Source of the DNA: Flavobacteriales bacterium | Lineage (GTDB): Bacteria > Bacteroidota > Bacteroidia > CAIKAF01 | Length of the DNA stretch: 64,000 nucleotides | NCBI GenBank assembly: GCA_025451235.1 | Contig: JANWKT010000007.1 | Coordinates: 375,511-439,510, forward strand | Reading direction: 5' to 3' | Shown: piece after piece, positions 33,410-41,412 of the stretch | How positions within the stretch are numbered: the stretch's first letter is position 1 | How the letters are laid out: each line of letters opens with the position of its first letter | Notes under the pieces: model-generated | Seen by the model: the letters and a program-made list of their open reading frames with translations, nothing else | Told to the model about the DNA's origin: nothing | Database searches by the model: none | Position numbers and translations under genes: made by a program

Positions 33410-36400
33410 ATGAGGTTATTGTGTTTTTTTTTACTGGTTGGTCTTGGGTCGGTCCATGCACTATCAGCACAAAAATCCGAATATTTTCAGGATAGCGAAC
33501 GTATCCTGAAAGATGGGATCGATCTTTATCAGAAACAAAAATACGTAACTGCCCAAACACATTTTCAGGATTATCTCCATGCGGTGAACTATGCGGGTAA
33601 AGCTTCAGCAACCAGATACTCCATTGCAGAAGCCAATTTTTATTATGCAGCTTGTGCCGTTGAATTGTTCCAGGACGATGCCCAGGATCTCATGCAAAAA
33701 TTCATTGTTAATTACCCTGAGAGTCCGAAAATAGCTTTGGCCCGTTTCCATCTAGGTAAAATCTTCTTCCGCAAAAAGGATTATGAAAATGCCATTCTTC
33801 AATTAGGCGTTACAGATATTTACCAGCTCACCAAGGACCAATATGTTGAATATTGCTTCAAACTGGGCTATAGCTATTATATGATCAAGAATTACGACAA
33901 TGCTTTGATGCATTTAGGTAAAATAAAGGATGAGAAAAACATATATCAGGTACCGGCCATTTATTATTATGCACATATATGCTATTTACAGCAAAAATAT
34001 GAAGTAGCACTCCAGCACTTCCTGCTCATCAAAGATGAAAAGAAATTTTCGCAGATCGTTCCCTTCTATATTGCTCAGATCTATTTTGTCCAGAAAAAAT
34101 ACCAGGAAACCATTGACTATGCTTCACCTATTGCCGATACTTTAAAAGGACCCAATACTGGTCTGGTGAGAAGATTATTGGCTGAATCCTATTTTGAACT
34201 GAAAGATTATCCCAAAAGTGTGGAGTATTACAACAAGGTATTGGATGCCGGCAGCAATTTGGATCGCATTGGTCATTATAAATTCGGCTTAGCCAGTTAT
34301 TTTACCAAAGATTATGTAACGGCGGGGGAACATTTGAAGAATGCCACCAGTGAGGTTGATTCCATGTCGCAATCCGCCTATTATTACCTGGCTGATTGTT
34401 TGATCAAAACGAACAATAAAAGAAGTGCCTTAGACGCCTTGCATTTTGCCCATACTTACGATTTTGATCATCCCATGGCCAAAGAAGCCTTGATGAATTT
34501 TGCTCGGCTGGCCTATGAATTGGGATATGATCCTTATAACGAAGCCATCGATGCATTAAATAATTTCATCAACAAATATCCCACTGACTCAAAACTGGAT
34601 GAAGCGTACGAGTTATTGGCTAATATTTATCTCAGTACAAAGAATTATAAAGATGCTTTAAAGTCCATTGCCAGCGTAAAAGTAAAGAGCACCAACCTTA
34701 AAATGGCGGAGCAAAGAATTTACTTATACAGGGGAATGGAATTATTTAATTTAAAAGATTATACGGGTGCCATAGATCATTTTAAAATAGCAATCGAGAA
34801 AAATCTGGATGGTGAAGTAGCTGCTACGGCAAAATTCTGGATGGGAGATGCCTACTACCAGCAAAAGAATTATTCAAAAGCCGGTTCTGTTTTTTCCGAT
34901 TTCCTGGGAACTCCCGGAGCCAAGAACCTGAAGGAATACAATGATGGATATTATAATCTGGGTTATACCTTCTTTAAACAAAAGGAATATAATAAAGCAT
35001 TGATCGAGTTCCAGAATTTTACTTCCAGGGCCATGTATTCCGATCGAAAGATCAATGATGCCTATATCAGGATAGCCGACTGTTATTTCATGGCGAAAAA
35101 TTATAAAAAAGCCATTGAGAGTTATGAGAAGGCCATTAGCAATAACAGCAATGTAAATGATTATGCTTTGTTACAAAAAGCACTGATTCTAGGATTAGAC
35201 AACCGTTATTCTGAAAAAGCCATTGCGCTAGAGCGGATTCTTAATGAATATTCTACATCCACCTATATGGAAAGTGCCTGGTACGAGCTAGGCACCACTT
35301 ATTTAAGACTGGGTCGACTAAATGAAGCCAACACTACCTTCGAAAAACTGGTGAATCAAAAACCCAATAGCCCCTACAGGGTAAAATCATGTTTACAGAT
35401 CGCTTTGATCTATTATAATGCCAATAATTATAGGGATGCGATGGGATGGTTTAAAAAGATCGTAGCCGAATATCCCAACACCCCTTATATGCACGAAGCG
35501 GTTGGGTATATTAAGAAAATATATATTGAAGAAGGTGACAATGATGGATGGTTGGCCTATGCTAGCAGCCTCAATATCCAGATCAACCAAAGTGAAGCAG
35601 ATTCAAGTGCATATGCAGCCACAGAAGTAGCACTTAAAAGCAATGATTGTACAAGGATCATTGATGCCATGACCAAATACCTGCAAAAATTCCCCAATGG
35701 AATCTTCAGCCTGGATGCACATCATTTTAGGTCCAATTGTTATTTGGCACAAAAGGAATATGATAAAGCGGCCATTGACCTGGAAGCTGTGTTGGCTTCC
35801 GGAACAAGTGATTATTCACAGGATGCACTAACCACACTCGTAGAAATTTACGAGTTCAACAAAGATGATTATAACCTGGAACGCATATATGCTTTGCAGG
35901 AACAAAGTGGGCCTACCCCATCTCAGTTGAAAAAAGCCAGGTTAGGTCTGATGCGCATCAAACTTGGACTCAGAAAATATAGTGAGGCTTTGAACTATGC
36001 TCAACTCATTAAATCAGGAGGAGGACTGGATCCTGGCCAGGAACAACAAGTGAACTATACGCTCGGTAAATGTTATTTCGAATTAGGGGATTATGAAAGT
36101 GCCATCACCCCTTTCAAATATTTTTCTACCAAAACATCTTCTGAATATTATCCGGAATCTATGTATTCTATTGCTTATATTCAATATAACAAGGGTCAAA
36201 ACAAAGAAGCCGAAAAGACCCTGAACAAAGCCGTAAAATACATGGGAGGTCAAAAAGACTGGTTGGCCAGGAGCTTTATCTTATTGAGTGATGTATATGT
36301 AGCAATGGGCGACTTGGTTCAGGCAAAATCGTTATTGCAAACGGTCATTGATAAAGCTGAATCGCAAGAGCTCAAAGACATTGCCCAGCAAAAACTGGAT

Positions 36401-36514
36401 GCCATTATGGAAATGGAAAGGAATAACAATAGATCCAACTATAACAACAATATAGAAATGGATATGAATAATAATTCGAACCAGCCGAAAAACGAAAACA
36501 ATATTCAGAATTAA
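33410..36514 (+). CDS. large exported TPR protein
   Basis: 1034 residues from ATG 33410, which begins a clear signal peptide (MRLLCFFLLVGLGSVHALSA). The whole mature protein is TPR-like, with more than 20 helical repeats of the type YxxAIxxFxxxxxxxP, for example YNKALIEFQNFTS, YKKAIESYEKAIS and YESAITPFKYFST. The last 40 residues are Asn-rich and disordered. It should lie in the periplasm or at the outer membrane as a protein-binding scaffold. The next gene, an outer-membrane barrel, begins at the base after its stop, so the two products probably form one unit. Confidence 0.85.
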   Translation: MRLLCFFLLVGLGSVHALSAQKSEYFQDSERILKDGIDLYQKQKYVTAQTHFQDYLHAVNYAGKASATRYSIAEANFYYAACAVELFQDDAQDLMQKFIVNYPESPKIALARFHLGKIFFRKKDYENAILQLGVTDIYQLTKDQYVEYCFKLGYSYYMIKNYDNALMHLGKIKDEKNIYQVPAIYYYAHICYLQQKYEVALQHFLLIKDEKKFSQIVPFYIAQIYFVQKKYQETIDYASPIADTLKGPNTGLVRRLLAESYFELKDYPKSVEYYNKVLDAGSNLDRIGHYKFGLASYFTKDYVTAGEHLKNATSEVDSMSQSAYYYLADCLIKTNNKRSALDALHFAHTYDFDHPMAKEALMNFARLAYELGYDPYNEAIDALNNFINKYPTDSKLDEAYELLANIYLSTKNYKDALKSIASVKVKSTNLKMAEQRIYLYRGMELFNLKDYTGAIDHFKIAIEKNLDGEVAATAKFWMGDAYYQQKNYSKAGSVFSDFLGTPGAKNLKEYNDGYYNLGYTFFKQKEYNKALIEFQNFTSRAMYSDRKINDAYIRIADCYFMAKNYKKAIESYEKAISNNSNVNDYALLQKALILGLDNRYSEKAIALERILNEYSTSTYMESAWYELGTTYLRLGRLNEANTTFEKLVNQKPNSPYRVKSCLQIALIYYNANNYRDAMGWFKKIVAEYPNTPYMHEAVGYIKKIYIEEGDNDGWLAYASSLNIQINQSEADSSAYAATEVALKSNDCTRIIDAMTKYLQKFPNGIFSLDAHHFRSNCYLAQKEYDKAAIDLEAVLASGTSDYSQDALTTLVEIYEFNKDDYNLERIYALQEQSGPTPSQLKKARLGLMRIKLGLRKYSEALNYAQLIKSGGGLDPGQEQQVNYTLGKCYFELGDYESAITPFKYFSTKTSSEYYPESMYSIAYIQYNKGQNKEAEKTLNKAVKYMGGQKDWLARSFILLSDVYVAMGDLVQAKSLLQTVIDKAESQELKDIAQQKLDAIMEMERNNNRSNYNNNIEMDMNNNSNQPKNENNIQN

Positions 36515-38182
36515 ATGAGAGCATCCATTACATATATATTTGCCGGATCCCTCATGTTGCTGGGAACTAACCTATGGTCACAGAACAATATTGAGATCTA
36601 TACCGGTTATGAGCCCAGGATCCAGGATTCTGATAAAATGAATGATATCCCTGTGATCAATGATACCTTGAAAAATACAGGTGTATTTACCTATCAGATC
36701 AATTCGAAAGAAGTAAAAGCAGATTATAAGCCGGATACCATTGCTGCCGTAAAAATGAAATCTGAACCCTTGCCTAAATTGCATAGATTTTATTTAAAAG
36801 CTGGTTTTGGTAATTACCTTACTCCTTACGTGGATGTATCTATCAATTCATTGAGACATAAAACAGATGCTTATTCGTTCAGGTATAAACATCTTTCCTC
36901 CCAGGGAACCATTTCTGGAGTAGGTGATCCATGGATGAGCAACAATGAAGCATTTGCTGACTATAAGCATTTATTCAAAACCCATACGATCAACCTGGCT
37001 GGTGAATACCATCGAAATGTGGTACATTATTATGGATTTGATCCAACCATCGATTCATTGATCACCGAAAGAGATAGCACTAAACAAACCTATAATGATT
37101 TTAACCTGGATGTGAGATTATTTTCACGCTATCGCACAGATTCAATTAAATGGAATCACAATGCCAACATAGGGTTCTATCATATATTCGATAGATATGG
37201 CTCCTTTGAAACTAAATTCTCTGTGTATGGCGGGATCAATAAGATGACTGACTTTTTTGCCCGAGAATTTATGGGAGTGAATTTGGAATACACCTATTTA
37301 AATACCCATAATGATTCATTGGGGAGTTTTCCATCCCATTTTGTTCATCTAAATCCATACCTCCGAATTTCAGGTGAGAACTGGGGTGTGCTGGCCGGAG
37401 CTAAATTTTCGCTGGCAGTAGATTCAGTACCCAGGTTCAGGGCATTTCCTGATATTAAATTCCACTGGAATATATTCCGCCACTATGTTACTTTATATGC
37501 TGAGGCGAATGGAGAATACCGTAGAAATTCCTTTTACCAGATGAGCAAGGAAAATCCGTTCATCATGCCGGTAACTGAAATGAGAAATACCTGCGAATTT
37601 ATCAAGGTAAAGGCTGGGTTAAAAGGTCAGTTCTTCGACAATATGTCGTACAATGCCGGTGTATCTTTCAGCTATTACGGTGACCTTCATTTTTACGTGA
37701 ACGACACCACCAATTATTTTAAACGAGGCTTCAACGTTATTTACGATAATGCCCAATACTTAAATGTATATGGTGAGTTGGCCTATATCCTGGGTGAAAA
37801 ATTAACGGTAACTGCCAAAGGAAATTTCCATTACTATAAACCGGATAATCTTACCACCGTTTATCACCGTCCATCCTGGGATGCATCCGTGGGAGCCAGG
37901 TATAACCTAAGGGATAAACTCATTTTTACTGCTGATCTTTATTTTAGAGGGGGGCAATTCGCCAGGGATTTTGTAACGGATACCGTTACTTTTATTAAAT
38001 CCCCTGTTACAGTGGAACTAAATCCACAGATCGACTTAAACTTGGGAGCAGAATACAGGATCACCAAAATGATCTCGGTATGGGTAAACTTTAACAATAT
38101 GGCTGCCTGGAGATATAACCGCTGGTATAATTATCCTACACAGCAATTCAATGTGCTGGGTGGATTTACTTTAGGCATATAG
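36515..38182 (+). CDS. outer-membrane beta-barrel protein
   Basis: 555 residues with signal peptide ending LWSQ. Residues about 20-95 are a linker (IEIYTGYEPRIQDSDKMNDI). From about 95 on there is regular alternation of amphipathic strands with aromatic girdle residues (HRFYLKAGFGNYLTPYVDVS, SVWVNFNNMAAWRYNRWYNY, ending FNVLGGFTLGI). It matches TonB-receptor-like barrels without a plug domain. Directly adjacent to the TPR gene; the pair recalls exporter pairs in which a periplasmic TPR protein docks on a barrel. The cargo is unknown. Confidence 0.82.
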   Translation: MRASITYIFAGSLMLLGTNLWSQNNIEIYTGYEPRIQDSDKMNDIPVINDTLKNTGVFTYQINSKEVKADYKPDTIAAVKMKSEPLPKLHRFYLKAGFGNYLTPYVDVSINSLRHKTDAYSFRYKHLSSQGTISGVGDPWMSNNEAFADYKHLFKTHTINLAGEYHRNVVHYYGFDPTIDSLITERDSTKQTYNDFNLDVRLFSRYRTDSIKWNHNANIGFYHIFDRYGSFETKFSVYGGINKMTDFFAREFMGVNLEYTYLNTHNDSLGSFPSHFVHLNPYLRISGENWGVLAGAKFSLAVDSVPRFRAFPDIKFHWNIFRHYVTLYAEANGEYRRNSFYQMSKENPFIMPVTEMRNTCEFIKVKAGLKGQFFDNMSYNAGVSFSYYGDLHFYVNDTTNYFKRGFNVIYDNAQYLNVYGELAYILGEKLTVTAKGNFHYYKPDNLTTVYHRPSWDASVGARYNLRDKLIFTADLYFRGGQFARDFVTDTVTFIKSPVTVELNPQIDLNLGAEYRITKMISVWVNFNNMAAWRYNRWYNYPTQQFNVLGGFTLGI

Positions 38183-38255
38183 TATATAATCACAGTTTTT
38201 AATACATTCATCTTCTCATTATCTTTGAACTTTCACCGAAGTACGAATAAAACTA

Positions 38256-38312
38256 TACGAACCTACGAACTACGAATCACCTCTGATGTGGTTTGTAGTT
38301 CGTAGGTTCGTA
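38256..38312. repeat. long intergenic hairpin
   Basis: TACGAACCTACGAACTAC (38256-38273) pairs with GTAGTTCGTAGGTTCGTA (38295-38312), and less perfectly further in, for a stem of about 25 bp. Outer bases AGTACGAA (38240) and TTCGTACT (38338) also pair. The right outer arm is displaced by the 20-bp palindrome at 38316-38335. It lies between the barrel gene and the HsdR-N gene, spacer 38183-38385. Confidence 0.75.
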
Positions 38313-38315
38313 AAA

Positions 38316-38335
38316 CCTGCCTGCCGGCAGGCAGG
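38316..38335. repeat. 20-bp palindrome, copy 2 of 2
   Basis: CCTGCCTGCCGGCAGGCAGG, identical to 3363-3382. It interrupts the right arm of the hairpin at 38240-38345, so it was probably inserted after that hairpin formed. Confidence 0.85.
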
Positions 38336-38385
38336 AGTTCGTACTACGATGAAAAAATATTTATAAATAAACATTAAAGCGTTAT

Positions 38386-38847
38386 ATGATCCATATATAT
38401 CCCGAACTGAATTTCCCTTCCTTTGAACATAAGATCAAAGAAGAAAACAACCAGGAATATATCTGGGAACCGATCAGGAAATCATGGATCCTTTTAACTT
38501 CTGAGGAATGGGTACGCCAGAACCTGATCCGCTATTTCGCGGATGTATTAGCCTATCCGGCCGGATTAATGCAAGCTGAATGTCAGATCATGGTAGGAAA
38601 AGTAAAAAAAAGGTTCGACCTGGTGGTGATGAATAGGTCCCTTCAACCCTGGTTGATCTGCGAATGTAAGGCCCCTCCTATTGCTATCACCGCATCCGTA
38701 TTCGAACAAGCAGCCCAGTACAATTCCAAGCTAAAATGCCCTTACCTGGCGGTTACAAATGGACTGCAACATTATTGTTTTGAGGTCAATTTTACAGAAG
38801 GAAGTACCCAACCCTTAAAGGATTTTCCTATCTTTCCCACTTCATGA
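38386..38847 (+). CDS. lone HsdR N-terminal (PD-(D/E)xK) domain protein
   Basis: 153 residues. The sequence EEWVRQNLIRYFADVLAYP, RFDLVVMNRSLQPWLICECKAP (Asp, then Glu-x-Lys) and AAQYNSKLKCPYLAVTNGLQ is the nuclease fold of type I restriction R subunits (HSDR_N). There is no helicase, HsdM or HsdS nearby, so this is a stand-alone domain that occurs widely in Bacteroidota with unknown role. It overlaps the next glycosyltransferase gene by 4 bp (ATGA at 38844-38847), so the two are translationally coupled. Confidence 0.82.
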   Translation: MIHIYPELNFPSFEHKIKEENNQEYIWEPIRKSWILLTSEEWVRQNLIRYFADVLAYPAGLMQAECQIMVGKVKKRFDLVVMNRSLQPWLICECKAPPIAITASVFEQAAQYNSKLKCPYLAVTNGLQHYCFEVNFTEGSTQPLKDFPIFPTS

Positions 38848-39881
38848 AAGTATTATTGATACATCCCCGGCTGGCCCGAATGGGTGGATTGGAATCACGC
38901 CTTCTCAATTATACGGATTATTTTCTCGAAAAAGGATGGGAAGTACATATTGCCTGCCGAAGAGCGGAAAAAGAAGTAGTAAAGCCGGGAGTGGTGGTAC
39001 ATACGTTTCAGCCATTGTTGTTCACCCGTCATAACAAAAATTACCTTTTCAATAAGAAACTGGAAAAATGGAAAAAACCGGTTTTTGATTTTGAGTTGTC
39101 GCTGGGCCGGACCACCATTCAAAAAAACATATTGGCTCCCGCCACACATCAAGGTTTTATCAGGGGATTAGAAAAAAAAATATTGACAAAAGCTGATAAG
39201 CTTTATATAGAAATGGACCAAAGAGGATATGATGCTTCAACTCATATATTCGCTGCCTCTGAAAAAGTAAAAAAAGAGATCCTCGATTTTTATAAGGTCC
39301 CTGCTGAAAAAATAACTGTACTATATCCTCCTTTCAATCCCGAAGCTCATCAGCAATATTCTCAGGAAGAGATCCATGCTATTCGTAAATCCTATCAGTT
39401 AGATCCTAAAAAGGTCTATCACCTTTTTATTTCTACTTCACATGAACTGAAGGGGCTGGATCTTTTGTTAACTGTATTCAATCGATTAAAGGACACCCAA
39501 CATCATCTTCTCATCGTTGGTAAATCTCATAGCTCACAGCTTCCCAATGTATCTTCATTGGGTTATTTCAATGATATCAGCAAGGCATATGCCTTGGGAG
39601 ATTATCTTCTACACCCAACCCAATATGATTCCTTTGCGCAAGTAGTTACAGAGGCCCTCCATCACCAGGTGCCCGTAGTGGTTTCTCCCAATACCGGGGC
39701 AAAAGAGATACTCCAACCTCAACTAGGCATTATAGCTCCTGATCGGGTACCCGAAACCTGGGTAAATATCATCCTATCCCTCAAGAAAGAATCCTTTAAC
39801 ATCCCCACCGATCTCATTAAAAATATCGGGCTTGACCTGGACACCCATATGCAGAAGATGCTTGCTGTAAATGGGTTGTAG
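38844..39881 (+). CDS. GT4 family glycosyltransferase
   Basis: 345 residues. GT-B fold with MKVLLIHPRLARMGGLESRLL at the start, HIFAASEKVKKEILDFYKVP and KITVLYPPFN in the hinge, then FISTSHELKGLDLLLTVFNRL. The donor-binding end has HPTQYDSFAQVVTEALHHQVPVV with the E-x7-E-like arrangement. It probably elongates a surface glycan or LPS. Start overlaps the HsdR-N gene; a methyltransferase follows 45 bp later. Confidence 0.88.
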   Translation: MKVLLIHPRLARMGGLESRLLNYTDYFLEKGWEVHIACRRAEKEVVKPGVVVHTFQPLLFTRHNKNYLFNKKLEKWKKPVFDFELSLGRTTIQKNILAPATHQGFIRGLEKKILTKADKLYIEMDQRGYDASTHIFAASEKVKKEILDFYKVPAEKITVLYPPFNPEAHQQYSQEEIHAIRKSYQLDPKKVYHLFISTSHELKGLDLLLTVFNRLKDTQHHLLIVGKSHSSQLPNVSSLGYFNDISKAYALGDYLLHPTQYDSFAQVVTEALHHQVPVVVSPNTGAKEILQPQLGIIAPDRVPETWVNIILSLKKESFNIPTDLIKNIGLDLDTHMQKMLAVNGL

Positions 39882-39926
39882 CCACATAACCATAATAATC
39901 CTATATTTGCAAACTCAAATGCATAT

Positions 39927-40649
39927 ATGCAGGGGAAATTAAAATTTATACGCCGTACAAAATTTTTGTTTTACAGGCTGGCCCTGCATAAAATATTTTC
40001 TCCCTTTAATAAGTTCTATCTCAACCTGGCTTACTTAAGTGAGTTGTCGAAATTCATCCATTCCCAAAAAAATATTCCTTACAACGATTTTTATAGTAAA
40101 AAATGGGATTATACTAAGCGATATTTATTATACGAAAAATTATTTGAGCATGAAAAACTGGATACACCCGTTAACTATCTTGAATTTGGTGTAGCCCGTG
40201 GTTTATCTTTTAAATGGTGGATCGACAAAAATACGAACCCTGATTCCCGTTTTTATGGGTTCGATACGTTTACAGGGTTACCAGAAGATTGGGGACCCTA
40301 TAAAGCCGGTGACATGAGCACAGAAGATTCGGTTCCACAGATCGATGATGCCCGTGGAAAATTTATCAAAGGATTGTTCCAGGATACCTTGCCAGATTTT
40401 ATAAAAACCTTGGATAATGAGAAGAGGAAGATCATCCACCTGGATGCAGACCTGTTTACTTCCACCATGTATGTACTGGGTATGTTTGCCCCTTATTTAA
40501 AACCAGGAGATTTATTGATCTTTGATGAATTTGCAGTCCCTAAACATGAGTTCCTGGCATTTAAAAATTTCGTGGAAGCCTACCGGGTAGACTACGAGAT
40601 CATTGTTGCCTACAATAATTTCTTTTTTGTAGCGGTAAAATTGAAATAG
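39927..40649 (+). CDS. TylF-type methyltransferase
   Basis: 240 residues. After a basic N-terminus, the SAM site reads YLEFGVARGLSFKWWI (motif I), FYGFDTFTGLPEDWG and KIIHLDADLFTSTMYVL. This is the TylF/NovP-type O-methyltransferase pattern, with metal-binding Asp residues in the HLDADL segment. In glycan clusters such enzymes methylate sugars. It lies with a glycosyltransferase, so methylation of a surface sugar is the most likely job. Confidence 0.82.
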   Translation: MQGKLKFIRRTKFLFYRLALHKIFSPFNKFYLNLAYLSELSKFIHSQKNIPYNDFYSKKWDYTKRYLLYEKLFEHEKLDTPVNYLEFGVARGLSFKWWIDKNTNPDSRFYGFDTFTGLPEDWGPYKAGDMSTEDSVPQIDDARGKFIKGLFQDTLPDFIKTLDNEKRKIIHLDADLFTSTMYVLGMFAPYLKPGDLLIFDEFAVPKHEFLAFKNFVEAYRVDYEIIVAYNNFFFVAVKLK

Positions 40650-40677
40650 AAAATACTCGATTAAGTTTTTAAGAGAA

Positions 40678-41205
40678 TTAATTTAATGGGTATCCATATT
40701 TTTTAGCCCAAGCATTTATATTATCCTGGATATAGTTTCTAATATTTTGTAAGGCTTTATCATTCCTGATTATTGTATCATGATACCTTGCTTTCCATTG
40801 AAAGTCAATATTATGCTGATTAGCATAACGCTTCAATGTGGATTTAAATCCCCTTATAACGGCTCCTAAATTCTGAGATTGAGCTCCAAATTCATTGGGA
40901 TGCCATTCAGGAATTTCCTCTTTATTAAAACAGAGGATACCATGTATATGGTTGGGCATTATTTGGTATGCATCCAGCCCAACAAATGGATAATGCTTAG
41001 GTATTTGATTCCAATATTCATCAGCAATATGTCCAATTTGGGTTAGCTGTATAGACGGACAATTGTCCGTCTGTACTACCTCTCCGAAGTAGTTTTTAAG
41101 TTTATTTGTTTCGATCGTAACAAAATAATTTCCATTTGATCCATAGTCGTATGTTGTCAATCTTGCTGATGCCTTTCGGTATTTGTTGAGATATTTAGTT
41201 TGCAT
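40678..41205 (-). CDS. REP-associated tyrosine transposase (RAYT, Y1 family)
   Basis: 175 residues. GNYFVTIETNK at the start, the HxH metal motif in QIMPNHIHGIL, VIRGFKSTLKRYANQHN with the catalytic Tyr region, and WKARYHDTIIRNDKALQNI then YIQDNINAWAKK at the end, all typical of TnpA-REP proteins. These single-strand transposases move or copy short palindromes. The gene appears intact. A palindromic repeat of the family around the GIY-YIG gene lies 102 bp upstream (41307-41341). Confidence 0.9.
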   Translation of the reverse strand: MQTKYLNKYRKASARLTTYDYGSNGNYFVTIETNKLKNYFGEVVQTDNCPSIQLTQIGHIADEYWNQIPKHYPFVGLDAYQIMPNHIHGILCFNKEEIPEWHPNEFGAQSQNLGAVIRGFKSTLKRYANQHNIDFQWKARYHDTIIRNDKALQNIRNYIQDNINAWAKKYGYPLN

Positions 41206-41306
41206 CTGCTTGTTTTATTGTCAAATTAGTTTTTGATAAGATAATTATTTTTTCAAAAAAAATGAAAACAGATATGCGCCAGGGCGGGCATCCTTTTTTG
41301 CCTTTA

Positions 41307-41341
41307 TCAGTTCGAGTAGCGGCCATAGCCGCGTATCGAGA
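41307..41341 (-). repeat. dispersed repeat copy C, near the RAYT gene
   Basis: TCAGTTCGAGTAG (41307-41319), short stem CGGC-CATA-GCCG (41320-41331), CGTATCGAGA (41332-41341). Arms match copies A and B; the core differs again and is again self-complementary. Confidence 0.75.
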
Positions 41342-41350
41342 TCAAAAAGC

Positions 41351-41392
41351 AAAAAAAGCACCCTGGTCCCGGTTAAACCGGGACCAGGGTGC
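41351..41392 (-). terminator. terminator of the giant T9SS gene
   Basis: GCACCCTGGTCCCGGT (41358-41373), loop TAA, ACCGGGACCAGGGTGC (41377-41392): perfect 16-bp stem. On the minus strand it is followed by a T7 run. It lies 20 bp past the stop of the giant gene. Confidence 0.92.
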
Positions 41393-41412
41393 TCCATTTC
41401 AACCTGAAAAAA

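Noticed and set aside
38386-38847. A type I restriction-modification system
   Set aside because: Only the N-terminal nuclease domain is present; no helicase, methylase or specificity gene is near.
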